Assembly (NCBI RefSeq): GCF_900101105.1
Contig: NZ_FNGA01000004.1
Location: 62,001-126,000, forward strand
DNA length: 64,000 nucleotides
Origin: Maridesulfovibrio ferrireducens
Lineage (GTDB): Bacteria; Desulfobacterota; Desulfovibrionia; Desulfovibrionales; Desulfovibrionaceae
Direction: 5' to 3'
This document shows positions 44,958 to 53,149 of the stretch, piece by piece. Position numbers and translations under genes: made by a program. How positions within the stretch are numbered: position 1 is the stretch's first letter; each line of letters opens with the position of its first letter. Below the pieces are notes generated by a model. It saw only the letters and a list, made by a program, of their open reading frames with translations. It had not been told where the DNA came from and ran no database searches.

Positions 44958-46376
44958 TTAGCTGCAGGATGGAACTAGAGTCAGTGGATGCGTGTGGATC
45001 ATGCTTTCCGGTGAAAGAGCTTTATCAAGTTCTTCTTTTGACATGTATCCTTTTTCAATAACAATATCGTAAACTGAACGTTTTGTTTTAAGAGCTTCGC
45101 TAGCGACTTCAGTTGATTTTTCGTAGCCGATGTAGGGATTCAGTGCCGTAACAAGTCCGATGCTGTTTTCAACATATCCGCGGCATACATCTTCATTTGC
45201 GGTAATGCCGGAGACACAACGATCAGCAAGGGTCTTGAACCCGCGTCTCATAATGGTCAAAGAGTTGAGCAGGCTGGCGGTAATGACAGGTTCCATTACG
45301 TTAAGCTCAAGTTGTCCCGCTTCAGCCGCCATAGTGACGGTAATATCTCCGCCGATTACAGTGAAAGCTATCTGATTAATAACTTCAGGAATGATCGGGT
45401 TAACTTTACCGGGCATGATGGATGATCCCGGAGCCATGCGCGGAAGGTTTATTTCATTTAGTCCGCATCTTGGACCGGAAGAAAGAAGGCGTAGGTCATT
45501 ACATATCTTGGATATTTTAACCGCAACACGTTTTAGAACTCCTGAAAGCTGGACATACGCACCTGTGTCTTGAGTCGCTTCAATAAGATCCGGAGCCAGT
45601 GTCAGCTCAAATCCGGTCAGATCCTTAAGCTTGTCAGTAACTTTTTGAGCGTATTTTGGCGGTGCGTTGAGACCTGTTCCTATTGCGGTGCCGCCCATAT
45701 TAATTTCGCAGATTAAGGACATTGCTTCGCGAACTCTTTCAATATCTTCGCCAATCATAATTGCGTAAGAGTTAAATTCCTGTCCGAGTGTCATAGGCAC
45801 TGCATCTTGTAACTGAGTTCTGCCCATCTTCAAAACATGTGAAAACTCTTTACCTTTGGCGGCAAAACTTTTTCTCAAGTACTCCATGGCTTCCATGAGA
45901 AGTTCCATTTTGCCAAGTAATGCGATGCGCAGGCAGGTTGGGTAAACGTCATTCGTGGACTGAGCCATATTGACGTGGATATTCGGGTGGAGGTTGTCAT
46001 ATTCTCCTCTTTTATATCCTAAGAATTCCAAACCGACGTTCGAAATAACTTCGTTAGCGTTCATGTTTGTTGAGGTTCCGGCGCCTCCCTGAATGACGTC
46101 AACAATGAACTGGTCGTGATATTTTCCGTTTAGCAATTCGTCACAAGCGAAGACGATTGCTTTTGTTTTGTCATCATCCATTTTTCCCAACTCATTGTTG
46201 GTTATGGCTGCGGCTTTTTTGATGTAGGCGAGAGCATTAACAATATGGGGGTAATGAGAAATTGGAATGCCGGTGATCTTAAAGTTTTCAGCGGCCCGTT
46301 GAGTCTGTACTCCGTAGAGAGCCTCTTCAGGTACTTCCATTGATCCTATGCAGTCATGTTCTGTGCGTGAGTTCAT
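44958..46376 (-). CDS. aspA: Aspartate ammonia-lyase (aspartase)
   Basis: 472 aa. It converts aspartate to fumarate and ammonia; in sulfate reducers the fumarate can be respired or fermented. Evidence: TEHDCIGSMEVP at the N-terminus, ANEVISN, HPNIHVNMAQSTND, TALNPYIGYEKS, and the fumarase/aspartase signature GSSIMPGKVNP. The Lys and N in GKVNP plus the SSIMPGK loop are the substrate-binding core. Fumarase C shares the signature, but the N-terminal region and length favour aspartase. AGGAG precedes the ATG. Confidence 0.9.
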   Translation of the reverse strand: MNSRTEHDCIGSMEVPEEALYGVQTQRAAENFKITGIPISHYPHIVNALAYIKKAAAITNNELGKMDDDKTKAIVFACDELLNGKYHDQFIVDVIQGGAGTSTNMNANEVISNVGLEFLGYKRGEYDNLHPNIHVNMAQSTNDVYPTCLRIALLGKMELLMEAMEYLRKSFAAKGKEFSHVLKMGRTQLQDAVPMTLGQEFNSYAIMIGEDIERVREAMSLICEINMGGTAIGTGLNAPPKYAQKVTDKLKDLTGFELTLAPDLIEATQDTGAYVQLSGVLKRVAVKISKICNDLRLLSSGPRCGLNEINLPRMAPGSSIMPGKVNPIIPEVINQIAFTVIGGDITVTMAAEAGQLELNVMEPVITASLLNSLTIMRRGFKTLADRCVSGITANEDVCRGYVENSIGLVTALNPYIGYEKSTEVASEALKTKRSVYDIVIEKGYMSKEELDKALSPESMIHTHPLTLVPSCS

Positions 46377-46567
46377 TATTTTCTCCTGAAAATTGCAAAT
46401 AAGAATATGTACGTAAATACATTAAGTTGAGGAAGATTAGTATTCTTTCCTTAACTCCTTTTATCATAATGACATAAGGGGTCAATACAGCTTTTTAATA
46501 TTTATGTTTTTGAGGTTAATCAAAAAAATATTTGCTTTTTTTGTAAAATAAACAGTTTTAATATTGT

Positions 46568-47464
46568 TTAAGCGATACCTTTGGGCCGTTTCATCTGTCT
46601 ATGTATGCTGTCGAAAAGGTAGATGGCAATTCCTGTCCAGATGAAGCAGAAAGTTACTAGTCGAGCATTATCGAAGGGTTCATTATATATAAATATTCCT
46701 AGTAATAGCATTAATGTCGGGGCAATGTATTGAAGCATTCCAAGCGTCATCAGTTTTAAGCGTCTAGCCCCGTTGGCGAAACAAAGAAGAGGTATTGATG
46801 TTACCACCCCGGTTCCGATAAGAAGAGCGTCTGTTTCGCCCCCGATTTGACCAAGACATAGAGTCCCCTCAGTTGCCAGCCATAATAAATATCCTCCGGC
46901 AAGGGGAGTCAGCACTGCCGTTTCAACAAACAATCCCGGCAGAGATTCCACTTTCATAACTTTGCGGACGAGTCCGTAAAGGGCAAAACTTACAGCTAAA
47001 GTGAGTGCAATATAAGGAAATTTTCCAAGATCTATTACTGAATAGAGAACTCCGGCGAATGCGCAGCAAATTGCGGCGCCCTGCAATCGGTTAAGTTTTT
47101 CGTTCATGAATATGAAGCCGAGCAGAATATTTACAAGCGGGTTTATGTAATATCCGAGGCTGGCTTCAACAACATGGTCATTGGTAATTGACCATATAAA
47201 AACAAACCAGTTAACTCCGATTAAAGAACTGCTGGCAGCAAGAAGTATTTTAACTTTTTTGTCCTGCAAAGCAGTAATAACTTCTACCCATCTCTTTTTG
47301 AGGGAAAGGACTACAGCCAGAAAGAAAAATGACCACACAACCCGGTGGCAAAGCACTTCAAGAGGCGGGACTTCTTTTAAAGTTTTCCAGTAGATAGGCA
47401 GCAGTCCCCACATAATAAATGCAGCGACCGCGAAGATAAGCCCTTCACGGCTTCGATTGATCAT
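46568..47464 (-). CDS. rarD: RarD-type EamA-family transporter
   Basis: 298 aa, ten predicted TM helices in two EamA repeats. N-terminal FAVAAFIMWGLLPIYWK and LEVLCHRVVWSFFFL are RarD signatures; the second repeat contains the Gly-rich GTGVVTSIPLLCFANGARRL. RarD proteins are permeases of the drug/metabolite superfamily without proven substrate, once tied to chloramphenicol sensitivity. Stand-alone gene, unclear regulation. Confidence 0.88.
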   Translation of the reverse strand: MINRSREGLIFAVAAFIMWGLLPIYWKTLKEVPPLEVLCHRVVWSFFFLAVVLSLKKRWVEVITALQDKKVKILLAASSSLIGVNWFVFIWSITNDHVVEASLGYYINPLVNILLGFIFMNEKLNRLQGAAICCAFAGVLYSVIDLGKFPYIALTLAVSFALYGLVRKVMKVESLPGLFVETAVLTPLAGGYLLWLATEGTLCLGQIGGETDALLIGTGVVTSIPLLCFANGARRLKLMTLGMLQYIAPTLMLLLGIFIYNEPFDNARLVTFCFIWTGIAIYLFDSIHRQMKRPKGIA

Positions 47465-47579
47465 TATTTTAAATCCGTAGTAAAAAATATTTTAAGATGC
47501 AGATTCAGTAGGTAAAAATGCACTTACAAGCTTAATTCAGGTGTGTTTTATACTTAATGGTAAGTTACTTGATTGATAA

Positions 47580-48614
47580 TCAATCAAAAAGCTTAGGAAA
47601 ATCTGAAAAAGAATAACCCATATTAAACATTATGCGTGAGTCATCCTGTAGTTTTCCCGGGACGGGGTCGTTGGTCCAGTCATAATTATATTGAAATGAT
47701 CCAAAGAAGCGGTCCACAATTGGAAACATTATCCCTGAGCGCGATTGCCAGAGCCAGTTGTCAGAGTTTTTCATGCTGACCAGCCCCATCTGATTGTGAA
47801 ATAAATTCAGCCGGTCGGGGAAGATCCACCAATCGAAGTTGATACCCCATTTAGCCGCTACAAATTCTCTGCTGTCGCGGGAAGTGTAATCTTCCCATAC
47901 ATATGCAGGGCCGGCTTCAACTGACAAAGTTAGTTCATCGTTGTTGAAAAATTGGTAACCAAGTCCTGTTCCGATTATTGATCGTAACGTAAGATCTTGG
48001 AATTGATCCTGTTGAATCTGTCCAGAACCTGTGAGAAATATTTTTTTATCTAAAAAACGGTTGTAGTCAGCAGATAAAAGCCAGTTATAATCGGAACGCT
48101 GTCCTTTTGAGGTTGCCCAATAATGATCACCCCTTGTCTTCCAGCGATTTTTCCCTGTCGCATATGAAATATCAAATGAAGCGCCGATGTTTTCTTTGCG
48201 GGTATTACCTGATGCTTTGTTCCATCCTGCGCGTATCCCACCTTTTAATTTGTAGTCTTTGGGACGGGAATTTATTGCGGCCACTTTGCTGGTTTTTATA
48301 CTTTTTTCTGTTCCAACCTGTTTGGTTTGCTCAGCTTTTACTAAGGAAGCGAGTTCTTCTTCGCCCACTTTGTGATCAGGTTTGACAAAGACTTCCATTT
48401 TTTGATCGGAATCAAGAGATAGCACCTGCCCCCAGTCTATTGTGATTTCTCCGGCATAAGTGGTGGTGAGCTTCAGCTTGCCGCTCTCCATCACGCTGAC
48501 TTTTCCTGTTAATTTGTCCCCGTTTAAGAGATTAACTGTATCAGCTTGAGCAAGCTGTACTGTCATGATGGTCATGACAAAAATAAATAGAATAATTTTT
48601 ATTTTTAAAAACAT
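47580..48614 (-). CDS. DUF481 outer-membrane protein
   Basis: 344 aa. Signal peptide (ILFIFVMTIMTVQLAQA), then a small SH3-like beta domain (VNLLNGDKLTGKVSVMESGKL), a Lys/Thr linker, and a DUF481-type beta-barrel from about 130 (GWNKASGNTRKENIGASFDISY...; C-terminal FDF-like end with aromatic residues). The family is found in the outer membrane of Proteobacteria and is salt- or stress-associated in some; function unknown. Monocistronic. Confidence 0.8.
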   Translation of the reverse strand: MFLKIKIILFIFVMTIMTVQLAQADTVNLLNGDKLTGKVSVMESGKLKLTTTYAGEITIDWGQVLSLDSDQKMEVFVKPDHKVGEEELASLVKAEQTKQVGTEKSIKTSKVAAINSRPKDYKLKGGIRAGWNKASGNTRKENIGASFDISYATGKNRWKTRGDHYWATSKGQRSDYNWLLSADYNRFLDKKIFLTGSGQIQQDQFQDLTLRSIIGTGLGYQFFNNDELTLSVEAGPAYVWEDYTSRDSREFVAAKWGINFDWWIFPDRLNLFHNQMGLVSMKNSDNWLWQSRSGIMFPIVDRFFGSFQYNYDWTNDPVPGKLQDDSRIMFNMGYSFSDFPKLFD

Positions 48615-48734
48615 TTAATCTCCTAACAAGGACAGGGATTATTGAGCTGAAGGGAAAGTTACTTTTAGATTATCTAGCAGTCAATATACTAATTGTTGTG
48701 GATGGGCCAGTTTGGAGTGAGTGCAGTAGTTTGA

Positions 48735-49967
48735 TTATACGTTTAACCGGGTACTGATATCTATACAAAGTACCGGGCTGTTTTTGCTGCAATTCAGTTT
48801 TGTGGAAACAGTTATACAAGTATTTCCTGAAGCAAGGGATATATACGGAGAAGTTGTATGCCAGGCTTTACCGGATTTAATGGTCAAAAAGTATTCTTTA
48901 AGGGAGTGGTCGGCTCCTTTGGGTGCAGGCTGATAAATAAGCCTGCGATTCACCTTTAATCTAAAAGGATTGCAAATTGTCTGTGAGAGCTGTTTGCCAT
49001 TTTCGTCTAAAATATAAGCGCATTCGATGGTACTGTTTTCATCTATAAAAGAGGACAAAACAGCATCTGAATTCTGTTCCGGGCATAAAGTAAGGAGAGT
49101 CTTTAGCTTTTTTGCCAGTTTTTTATAAGAATTTTCCAGTCTTTTTTCCATGGCCAGTCTTTCCATCATGTGAACTTTAAATCTCGAAGATAATGATTTT
49201 ATGGGCGTGGTGTGGTCATTTTTTACGTTTTCAGCACACATGGGTTTTCCGAAATAATATCCTTGAAAAACATCAATTCCCATGCGCATCAGGGTCAGAG
49301 CCTCCTGTATAGTTTCAATCCCTTCCGCAAGCGGAAGAGTTCCGGTTCTCTCAGCAAGATGTATAAGAGAACGTGTAACTTCAAGGTTGTGAAATTTAGT
49401 GTCGATATCCGTAATCAGCGAACGGTCAATTTTAATTATGTCCGGTTTGAGGGCCGGTATCCGGTCAAGATTTGAGTGTCCTGTTCCTATATCATCCAAA
49501 GCTATAAGGAAGCCGAGTTTGCGGCAATTTTCAGTAAATTTGTAGAGAACTTCTTCATTTCCTGCTTTTGATTCAATTATTTCTATAACGATATTGTTAG
49601 CAGGGATTTTAAATTCTTTAATCATTTTTCCGGTGGAGCCTAAATCCTGTGTGTTTTTACCGAGCACTGCAGCGTCAATATTTACGGAGAGCAAAAGAGA
49701 GCGGTTGTGCTGAGAAATAGGGGCAAAGGTTTTAAAAGCTTTTCTTCTGCACGCTCTGTCTAGTTTTGTAAGTGTCCAGACATCCTTGCACATTGAAAAC
49801 AGTTTTACGGGTGAGATTATTTCTCCAGTGTCAGGATTGATACCTCTCGTTAAAGCTTCATATCCCAGCACTGATTTTCTGCTCATTGATATGATCGGCT
49901 GAAACATCGTTGCCAAGCATTCTCTTTCGATAATTTCGTGAATTGATATTGAGGGTGTTTTGTGCAT
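48735..49967 (-). CDS. EAL-domain cyclic-di-GMP phosphodiesterase with C-terminal sensor domain
   Basis: 410 aa. Residues about 10-250 are an EAL domain with the active-site set preserved: YEALTR (EAL motif), VNIDA, IEIIES, ALDDIGTGHSN (DD pair), IKIDRS, AEGIET and FQGYYFGKP. It should hydrolyse c-di-GMP. A short coiled link follows (SYKKLAKKLKTL) and a C-terminal 120-residue PDC-like domain (AYILDENGKQLSQT, then ITVSTKLNC) that probably binds a small ligand. No TM segment, so it is cytosolic. Stand-alone gene. Why a PDC domain sits in the cytosol is unclear. Confidence 0.88.
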   Translation of the reverse strand: MHKTPSISIHEIIERECLATMFQPIISMSRKSVLGYEALTRGINPDTGEIISPVKLFSMCKDVWTLTKLDRACRRKAFKTFAPISQHNRSLLLSVNIDAAVLGKNTQDLGSTGKMIKEFKIPANNIVIEIIESKAGNEEVLYKFTENCRKLGFLIALDDIGTGHSNLDRIPALKPDIIKIDRSLITDIDTKFHNLEVTRSLIHLAERTGTLPLAEGIETIQEALTLMRMGIDVFQGYYFGKPMCAENVKNDHTTPIKSLSSRFKVHMMERLAMEKRLENSYKKLAKKLKTLLTLCPEQNSDAVLSSFIDENSTIECAYILDENGKQLSQTICNPFRLKVNRRLIYQPAPKGADHSLKEYFLTIKSGKAWHTTSPYISLASGNTCITVSTKLNCSKNSPVLCIDISTRLNV

Positions 49968-49974
49968 GGCTTTA

Positions 49975-50020
49975 ATCTTAAAAGCCGGTCGAAAGGGAGT
50001 GGAATACCTTTCGACCGGCA
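49975..50020 (-). terminator. Terminator after glnK
   Basis: On the minus strand GCCGGTCGAAAGG/CCTTTCGACCGGC, 10-nt loop, then TTTTAAGATT. It ends the amt-glnK transcript. Confidence 0.75.
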
Positions 50021-50066
50021 GGGTGGCCCCAATGCGAGTGGATGCATCGGGTAATTATATTGTATG

Positions 50067-50396
50067 TTAGAGAGTTTCTTCGCCGGTTCTGATTCTGATG
50101 GTTCTGGGCAGATCCTGTACGAAGATAACTCCGTCGCCTTCTTTACCGGTCTGAGCAGCTGTTTTAATGGCATTTATAGCGTCTTCTACTTTTTCGGCCG
50201 CTAATCCCAGTTCAATGCGTACTTTTTTAAGAAGGTTAACTTCCATTATGACACCGCGGTAAGTCTCTGTGAATCCTGCCTGTCTGCCTGAACCGAGGAT
50301 GTTGGTTACAGACATGGTGTAGATTCCTTTAGCGTAGAGAGCCTGTTTAATCGGGGTCAGATATTCGGGACGAATGTATGCAATAATAAGTTTCAT
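50067..50396 (-). CDS. glnK: P-II nitrogen regulatory protein (GlnK type) lacking the uridylylated Tyr
   Basis: 109 aa. P-II trimers sense 2-oxoglutarate and ATP/ADP and block ammonium transport when nitrogen is rich. MKLIIAYIRPEYLTPIKQAL and the C-terminal GKEGDGVIFV are the family hallmarks. In the T-loop the usual RGAEY becomes YRGVIM, so position 51, where Tyr is uridylylated, is Met. Covalent control by GlnD is therefore excluded and effector binding alone should govern it. It lies 31 bp after amt on the same strand, the classical amtB-glnK pairing, so its target is the transporter. Confidence 0.93.
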   Translation of the reverse strand: MKLIIAYIRPEYLTPIKQALYAKGIYTMSVTNILGSGRQAGFTETYRGVIMEVNLLKKVRIELGLAAEKVEDAINAIKTAAQTGKEGDGVIFVQDLPRTIRIRTGEETL

Positions 50397-50427
50397 TTGT
50401 TTAATTCCTTTCTGTTTTATTATGTGG

Positions 50428-51798
50428 CTATTCGTTGGAGAAGATCTGGAAGCCGTTGTAGGATTCCATGCCGTGTTCGGATATATCGAGGCCTTTCATT
50501 TCTTCTTCTTTGGTTACTCTGATTCCGACAGTGGCCTTGGCGATAGCAAATGCAATGAGTCCTGCACCGAATGCCCAGACGAAACAGACTCCGATACCGA
50601 TGAGCTGAGGAGTTACAAGCGCGAATCCTCCACCGTAGAACAGTCCGCCTATTCCGTCATTGAGTTCTGGAGTTGTGAACAGGCCGCAAGCGAGTGTTCC
50701 CCATGCTCCGCAGACTCCGTGAACGGAAACAGCACCTACCGGGTCATCAATTCTAAGAATTTTATCAATAAATTCGATTGAGAGTACTACGAGAACTCCT
50801 GCAATCATTCCGATGATAATTGAAGCTGCCGGGGATACTGTTGCACATGCAGCGGTAATACCTACCAGACCTGCTAATGCTCCGTTACAAGTCATAGATA
50901 TATCTGGTTTTCCGTATCTGATCCAAGATGTGAACATTGCTCCGAGCACTCCGCCACAAGCGGAAAGGCTTGTTACTACTGCGATGAGTCCGATTGAACC
51001 GTCTGCAGTTGTTGTTGAACCCGGGTTGAATCCGAACCAGCCGAACCAGAGAATGAATACACCAAGTGATGCCATGGGAATATTGTGACCGGGGATAGCT
51101 TTGGCTTTGCCGTCAGCAGTATACTTTCCGATACGCGGTCCGACTATGATAGCTCCTGCCAGAGCGATCCAGCCGCCTACAGAGTGAACAACTGTTGATC
51201 CTGCGAAGTCCATGAATCCGATCCCTTCAAGCCAGCCTGAGCCAGCGTCTCCGAGCCAGAGGCTGCCCCATGCCCAGTGTCCTGAAACGGGATAGATGAG
51301 TCCGGTTACAATCATAGTTACCAGAATGTAGCTGCTGAACTTTGTGCGCTCGGCGATTCCGCCGGAAACAATTGTTGCCGCTGTTGCAGCAAATACAGAC
51401 TGGAAGAACCAGAAAGTCAGCGTCCACTGTCCGTCAGGGGTGGTAAGACCGACTCCTGCCAGTCCGAATCCTGAAGTTCCGATAAATCCGCCAGCATCAA
51501 GGCCGAACATGAGTCCGAATCCGAAAAGGAAAAAGATTATAGAACCTGCCGCAAAATCTAGAAAGTTCTTCATAAGGATATTACCGGCACTCTTTGCGCG
51601 GGTGAATCCAGCCTCTACACATGCAAATCCTGCCTGCATAAACATAACCAGAATGGCAGCAAGAAGTGTCCATAAAATGTTCGCGTGGGTCTGGGTAAGA
51701 AATTCTTCTCCAGCAAAAGCTGCAGACGGAGCAGCAAGAGTAAGTACTGTTGCAATGGTCGAAACTTTCCGGCCTATTGATGAAAATTTGAAAAACAT
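50428..51798 (-). CDS. amt: Ammonium transporter (Amt)
   Basis: 456 aa from ATG 51798, which has AAGGAGGG right upstream; the frame extends to 51897 but that part has no ribosome site and crosses the promoter. Signal peptide (cleavage after AAFA), then 11 TM helices. Amt family signs: LMKNFLDFAAGSIIFFLFGF, DFAGSTVVHSVGG (includes the twin-His pore His) and the second His in DPVGAVSVHGVCG. Takes up ammonium, and glnK next to it supplies the regulator. A sigma-54 type promoter lies at 51845-51861. Confidence 0.96.
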   Translation of the reverse strand: MFFKFSSIGRKVSTIATVLTLAAPSAAFAGEEFLTQTHANILWTLLAAILVMFMQAGFACVEAGFTRAKSAGNILMKNFLDFAAGSIIFFLFGFGLMFGLDAGGFIGTSGFGLAGVGLTTPDGQWTLTFWFFQSVFAATAATIVSGGIAERTKFSSYILVTMIVTGLIYPVSGHWAWGSLWLGDAGSGWLEGIGFMDFAGSTVVHSVGGWIALAGAIIVGPRIGKYTADGKAKAIPGHNIPMASLGVFILWFGWFGFNPGSTTTADGSIGLIAVVTSLSACGGVLGAMFTSWIRYGKPDISMTCNGALAGLVGITAACATVSPAASIIIGMIAGVLVVLSIEFIDKILRIDDPVGAVSVHGVCGAWGTLACGLFTTPELNDGIGGLFYGGGFALVTPQLIGIGVCFVWAFGAGLIAFAIAKATVGIRVTKEEEMKGLDISEHGMESYNGFQIFSNE

Positions 51799-51844
51799 GA
51801 AGCCCTCCTTCGGGGTGTAAATGGCTTTAAGGATGTCTTTTCCT

Positions 51845-51861
51845 AAGCATCTACCGTGCCA
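51845..51861 (-). promoter_or_regulatory. Sigma-54 (RpoN) promoter of amt-glnK
   Basis: On the minus strand TGGCACGGTAGATGCTT: the -24 TGGCAC and -12 ATGC are spaced so that GG and GC are separated by exactly ten bases. It is about 50 bp upstream of the amt ATG, fitting nitrogen-controlled transcription by an NtrC-type activator. No clear activator site was found. Confidence 0.7.
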
Positions 51862-52017
51862 AAGGGGTAATGTGTTGATATTGTTGAATTTATTCATTTG
51901 CGCCCAAAGTAGTCTATTACAAAATTGTACTAATATGCTTTTTTAAGTGTTTTTTAAGTAGCTAAATTAACAAAAAAGTAATTTGATAAATAAATATGAT
52001 TTTAAAAATGAGTGTAA

Positions 52018-52045
52018 TTAACAAAAAAAGAGTATTATATATGAT
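52018..52045 (+). promoter_or_regulatory. Candidate promoter of the aromatic operon
   Basis: TTAACA, 16 bp, TATGAT. A second candidate -35 (TTGACT at 52068-52073) has only a poor -10, and its product would begin right at the leader peptide. Confidence 0.35.
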
Positions 52046-52103
52046 AAGAAAAAAATAAAGAAAGTTGTTGACTCTTTTTGGTGAGAGTGATTACCTGTTT
52101 CCT

Positions 52104-52202
52104 ATGCAAACTTTCAACTCCATAGGCGCTAGCCAATCTTATTTTTATTACTTCTATTTTTGGTGCACACCCGCTTGTGGTCGTGTGGAGGTTTGCTCGT
52201 GA
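52104..52202 (+). CDS. Aromatic-amino-acid attenuator leader peptide
   Basis: A 32-residue reading frame, M-Q-T-F-N-S-I-G-A-S-Q-S followed by Tyr-Phe-Tyr-Tyr-Phe-Tyr-Phe-Trp (codons at 52140-52163), then a Cys/Pro/Arg tail ending at TGA 52200-52202. Eight aromatic codons in a row are the mark of attenuation leaders. The stop codon lies just after the 5' arm of a long hairpin that excludes the terminator at 52238, as needed. Weak point: no strong ribosome site (GGTGAGAG is 16 bases away), and the frame remains open upstream to TTG 52068, so the start is uncertain. Confidence 0.75.
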   Translation: MQTFNSIGASQSYFYYFYFWCTPACGRVEVCS

Positions 52203-52251
52203 GAAAATAGAAAGTTCTTAGCAAACGACCTCTACAAAAGGGCCGCAGGCG
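52172..52251 (+). promoter_or_regulatory. Antiterminator hairpin of the aromatic attenuator
   Basis: Outer pairing CGCTTGTGGTC (52172-52182) with GGCCGCAGGCG (52241-52251), 11 bp including three G-U; inner pairing of 52184-52197 with 52220-52236, 14 bp with a 3-nt bulge. It takes up the 5' arm of the terminator. A ribosome at TGA 52200 would cover the inner 5' arm and break it. Confidence 0.55.
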
Positions 52252-52278
52252 ATAATTCGCCGGCGGCCCTTTTTTTTT
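52238..52278 (+). terminator. Attenuator terminator upstream of the aromatic operon
   Basis: AGGGCCGC-A-GGCGA / TCGCC-G-GCGGCCCT: 13 bp with one A-G mismatch, loop TAAT, followed by a run of nine T. It lies 60 bp upstream of the first structural gene, so it must be read through for the operon to be expressed. Confidence 0.85.
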
Positions 52279-52337
52279 ATTTTGAGGTCGCCAGATGCAG
52301 CGGACCGATTACGAGGCAAACCAGCAGGATAAAGAAA

Positions 52338-53135
52338 ATGGATATCGGAAAAAAAATCAGACTTGAAAGAATTTTCAACCGCAATACAGAACGAACAATA
52401 ATTGTTCCTATGGATCACGGTATCAGTGTCGGCCCTATCGAAGGACTGCGGAACATGCGTGAAGCTGTCGGCGATATGGTAAAGGGCGGAGCAAACGGAG
52501 TGCTTATGCACAAAGGTCTTGTTCGCTGCGGGCACCGTATGGAAGGTCGCGATGTAGGTCTTATTGTTCACCTTTCTGCAAGTACATCTCTTTCCCCTAC
52601 TCCAAACGCTAAAACTCTGGTCGCTTCCGTTGAAGACGCTTTACGCCTCGGAGCAGACGCAGTCAGTGTTCACGTTAATCTCGGTGATGAAACTGAAATT
52701 CAGATGCTTCATGATCTCGGTGAAGTTACTTCCCGCGCAACTGGATGGGGACTTCCTGTTCTTGCCATGGTTTACGCTCGCGGTCCTAAAGTTAAAAATG
52801 AGTTTGATGCGGATATGGTCGCACATTGCGCTCGTGTCGGAGAAGAACTTGGTGCCGATATCGTAAAAGTAGCTTACACTGGAGATCCTGAATCTTTCGG
52901 CCGGGTTGTTGATGGCTGTTGTATCCCCGTAGTTATAGCCGGTGGACCTAAGCTTGATACCACAAGAGCTTTCCTGCAGATGGTTTCTGATTCAATCAGC
53001 GCAGGCGGTTCCGGTCTTTCTGTCGGACGAAATGTTTTCCAGCATAAAAATCGTGTCAAACTGGTAGAGGCTCTCAGTAAAGTCGTTCACGAAGACGTAA
53101 CAGTTGAAGATGCTCTCGAATACCTCGGCGAATAA
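52338..53135 (+). CDS. 2-amino-3,7-dideoxy-D-threo-hept-6-ulosonate synthase (AroA' type)
   Basis: 265 aa, class I aldolase fold. It starts the archaeal-type route to dehydroquinate, joining a 6-deoxy-5-ketofructose phosphate-derived unit to aspartate semialdehyde, in place of DAHP synthase. [11 protein letters not shown] at the start and the Schiff-base Lys177 in [10 protein letters not shown] are seen, followed by VIAGGPK and [13 protein letters not shown] (phosphate site). Fructose-bisphosphate aldolase is the nearest other reading, but the companion dehydroquinate synthase II gene 14 bp later settles the role. First structural gene of the operon. Confidence 0.88.
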   Translation: MDIGKKIRLERIFNRNTERTIIVPMDHGISVGPIEGLRNMREAVGDMVKGGANGVLMHKGLVRCGHRMEGRDVGLIVHLSASTSLSPTPNAKTLVASVEDALRLGADAVSVHVNLGDETEIQMLHDLGEVTSRATGWGLPVLAMVYARGPKVKNEFDADMVAHCARVGEELGADIVKVAYTGDPESFGRVVDGCCIPVVIAGGPKLDTTRAFLQMVSDSISAGGSGLSVGRNVFQHKNRVKLVEALSKVVHEDVTVEDALEYLGE

Positions 53136-53149
53136 CATAATTGGAAACC

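Larger units (their letters stand above)
51799..52103. other. Divergent intergenic region between amt and the aromatic leader
   Basis: 305 bp, strongly AT-rich, no gene. It holds the sigma-54 promoter of amt on one strand and at least one promoter of the aromatic operon on the other. TAATTAACAAAAAA occurs twice about 50 bp apart. Confidence 0.55.

Noticed and set aside
52068-52096. TTGACT with a -10 at 52091 as the aromatic operon promoter
   Set aside because: The -10 (TTACCT) is poor and the RNA would begin at the leader ATG without any ribosome site.
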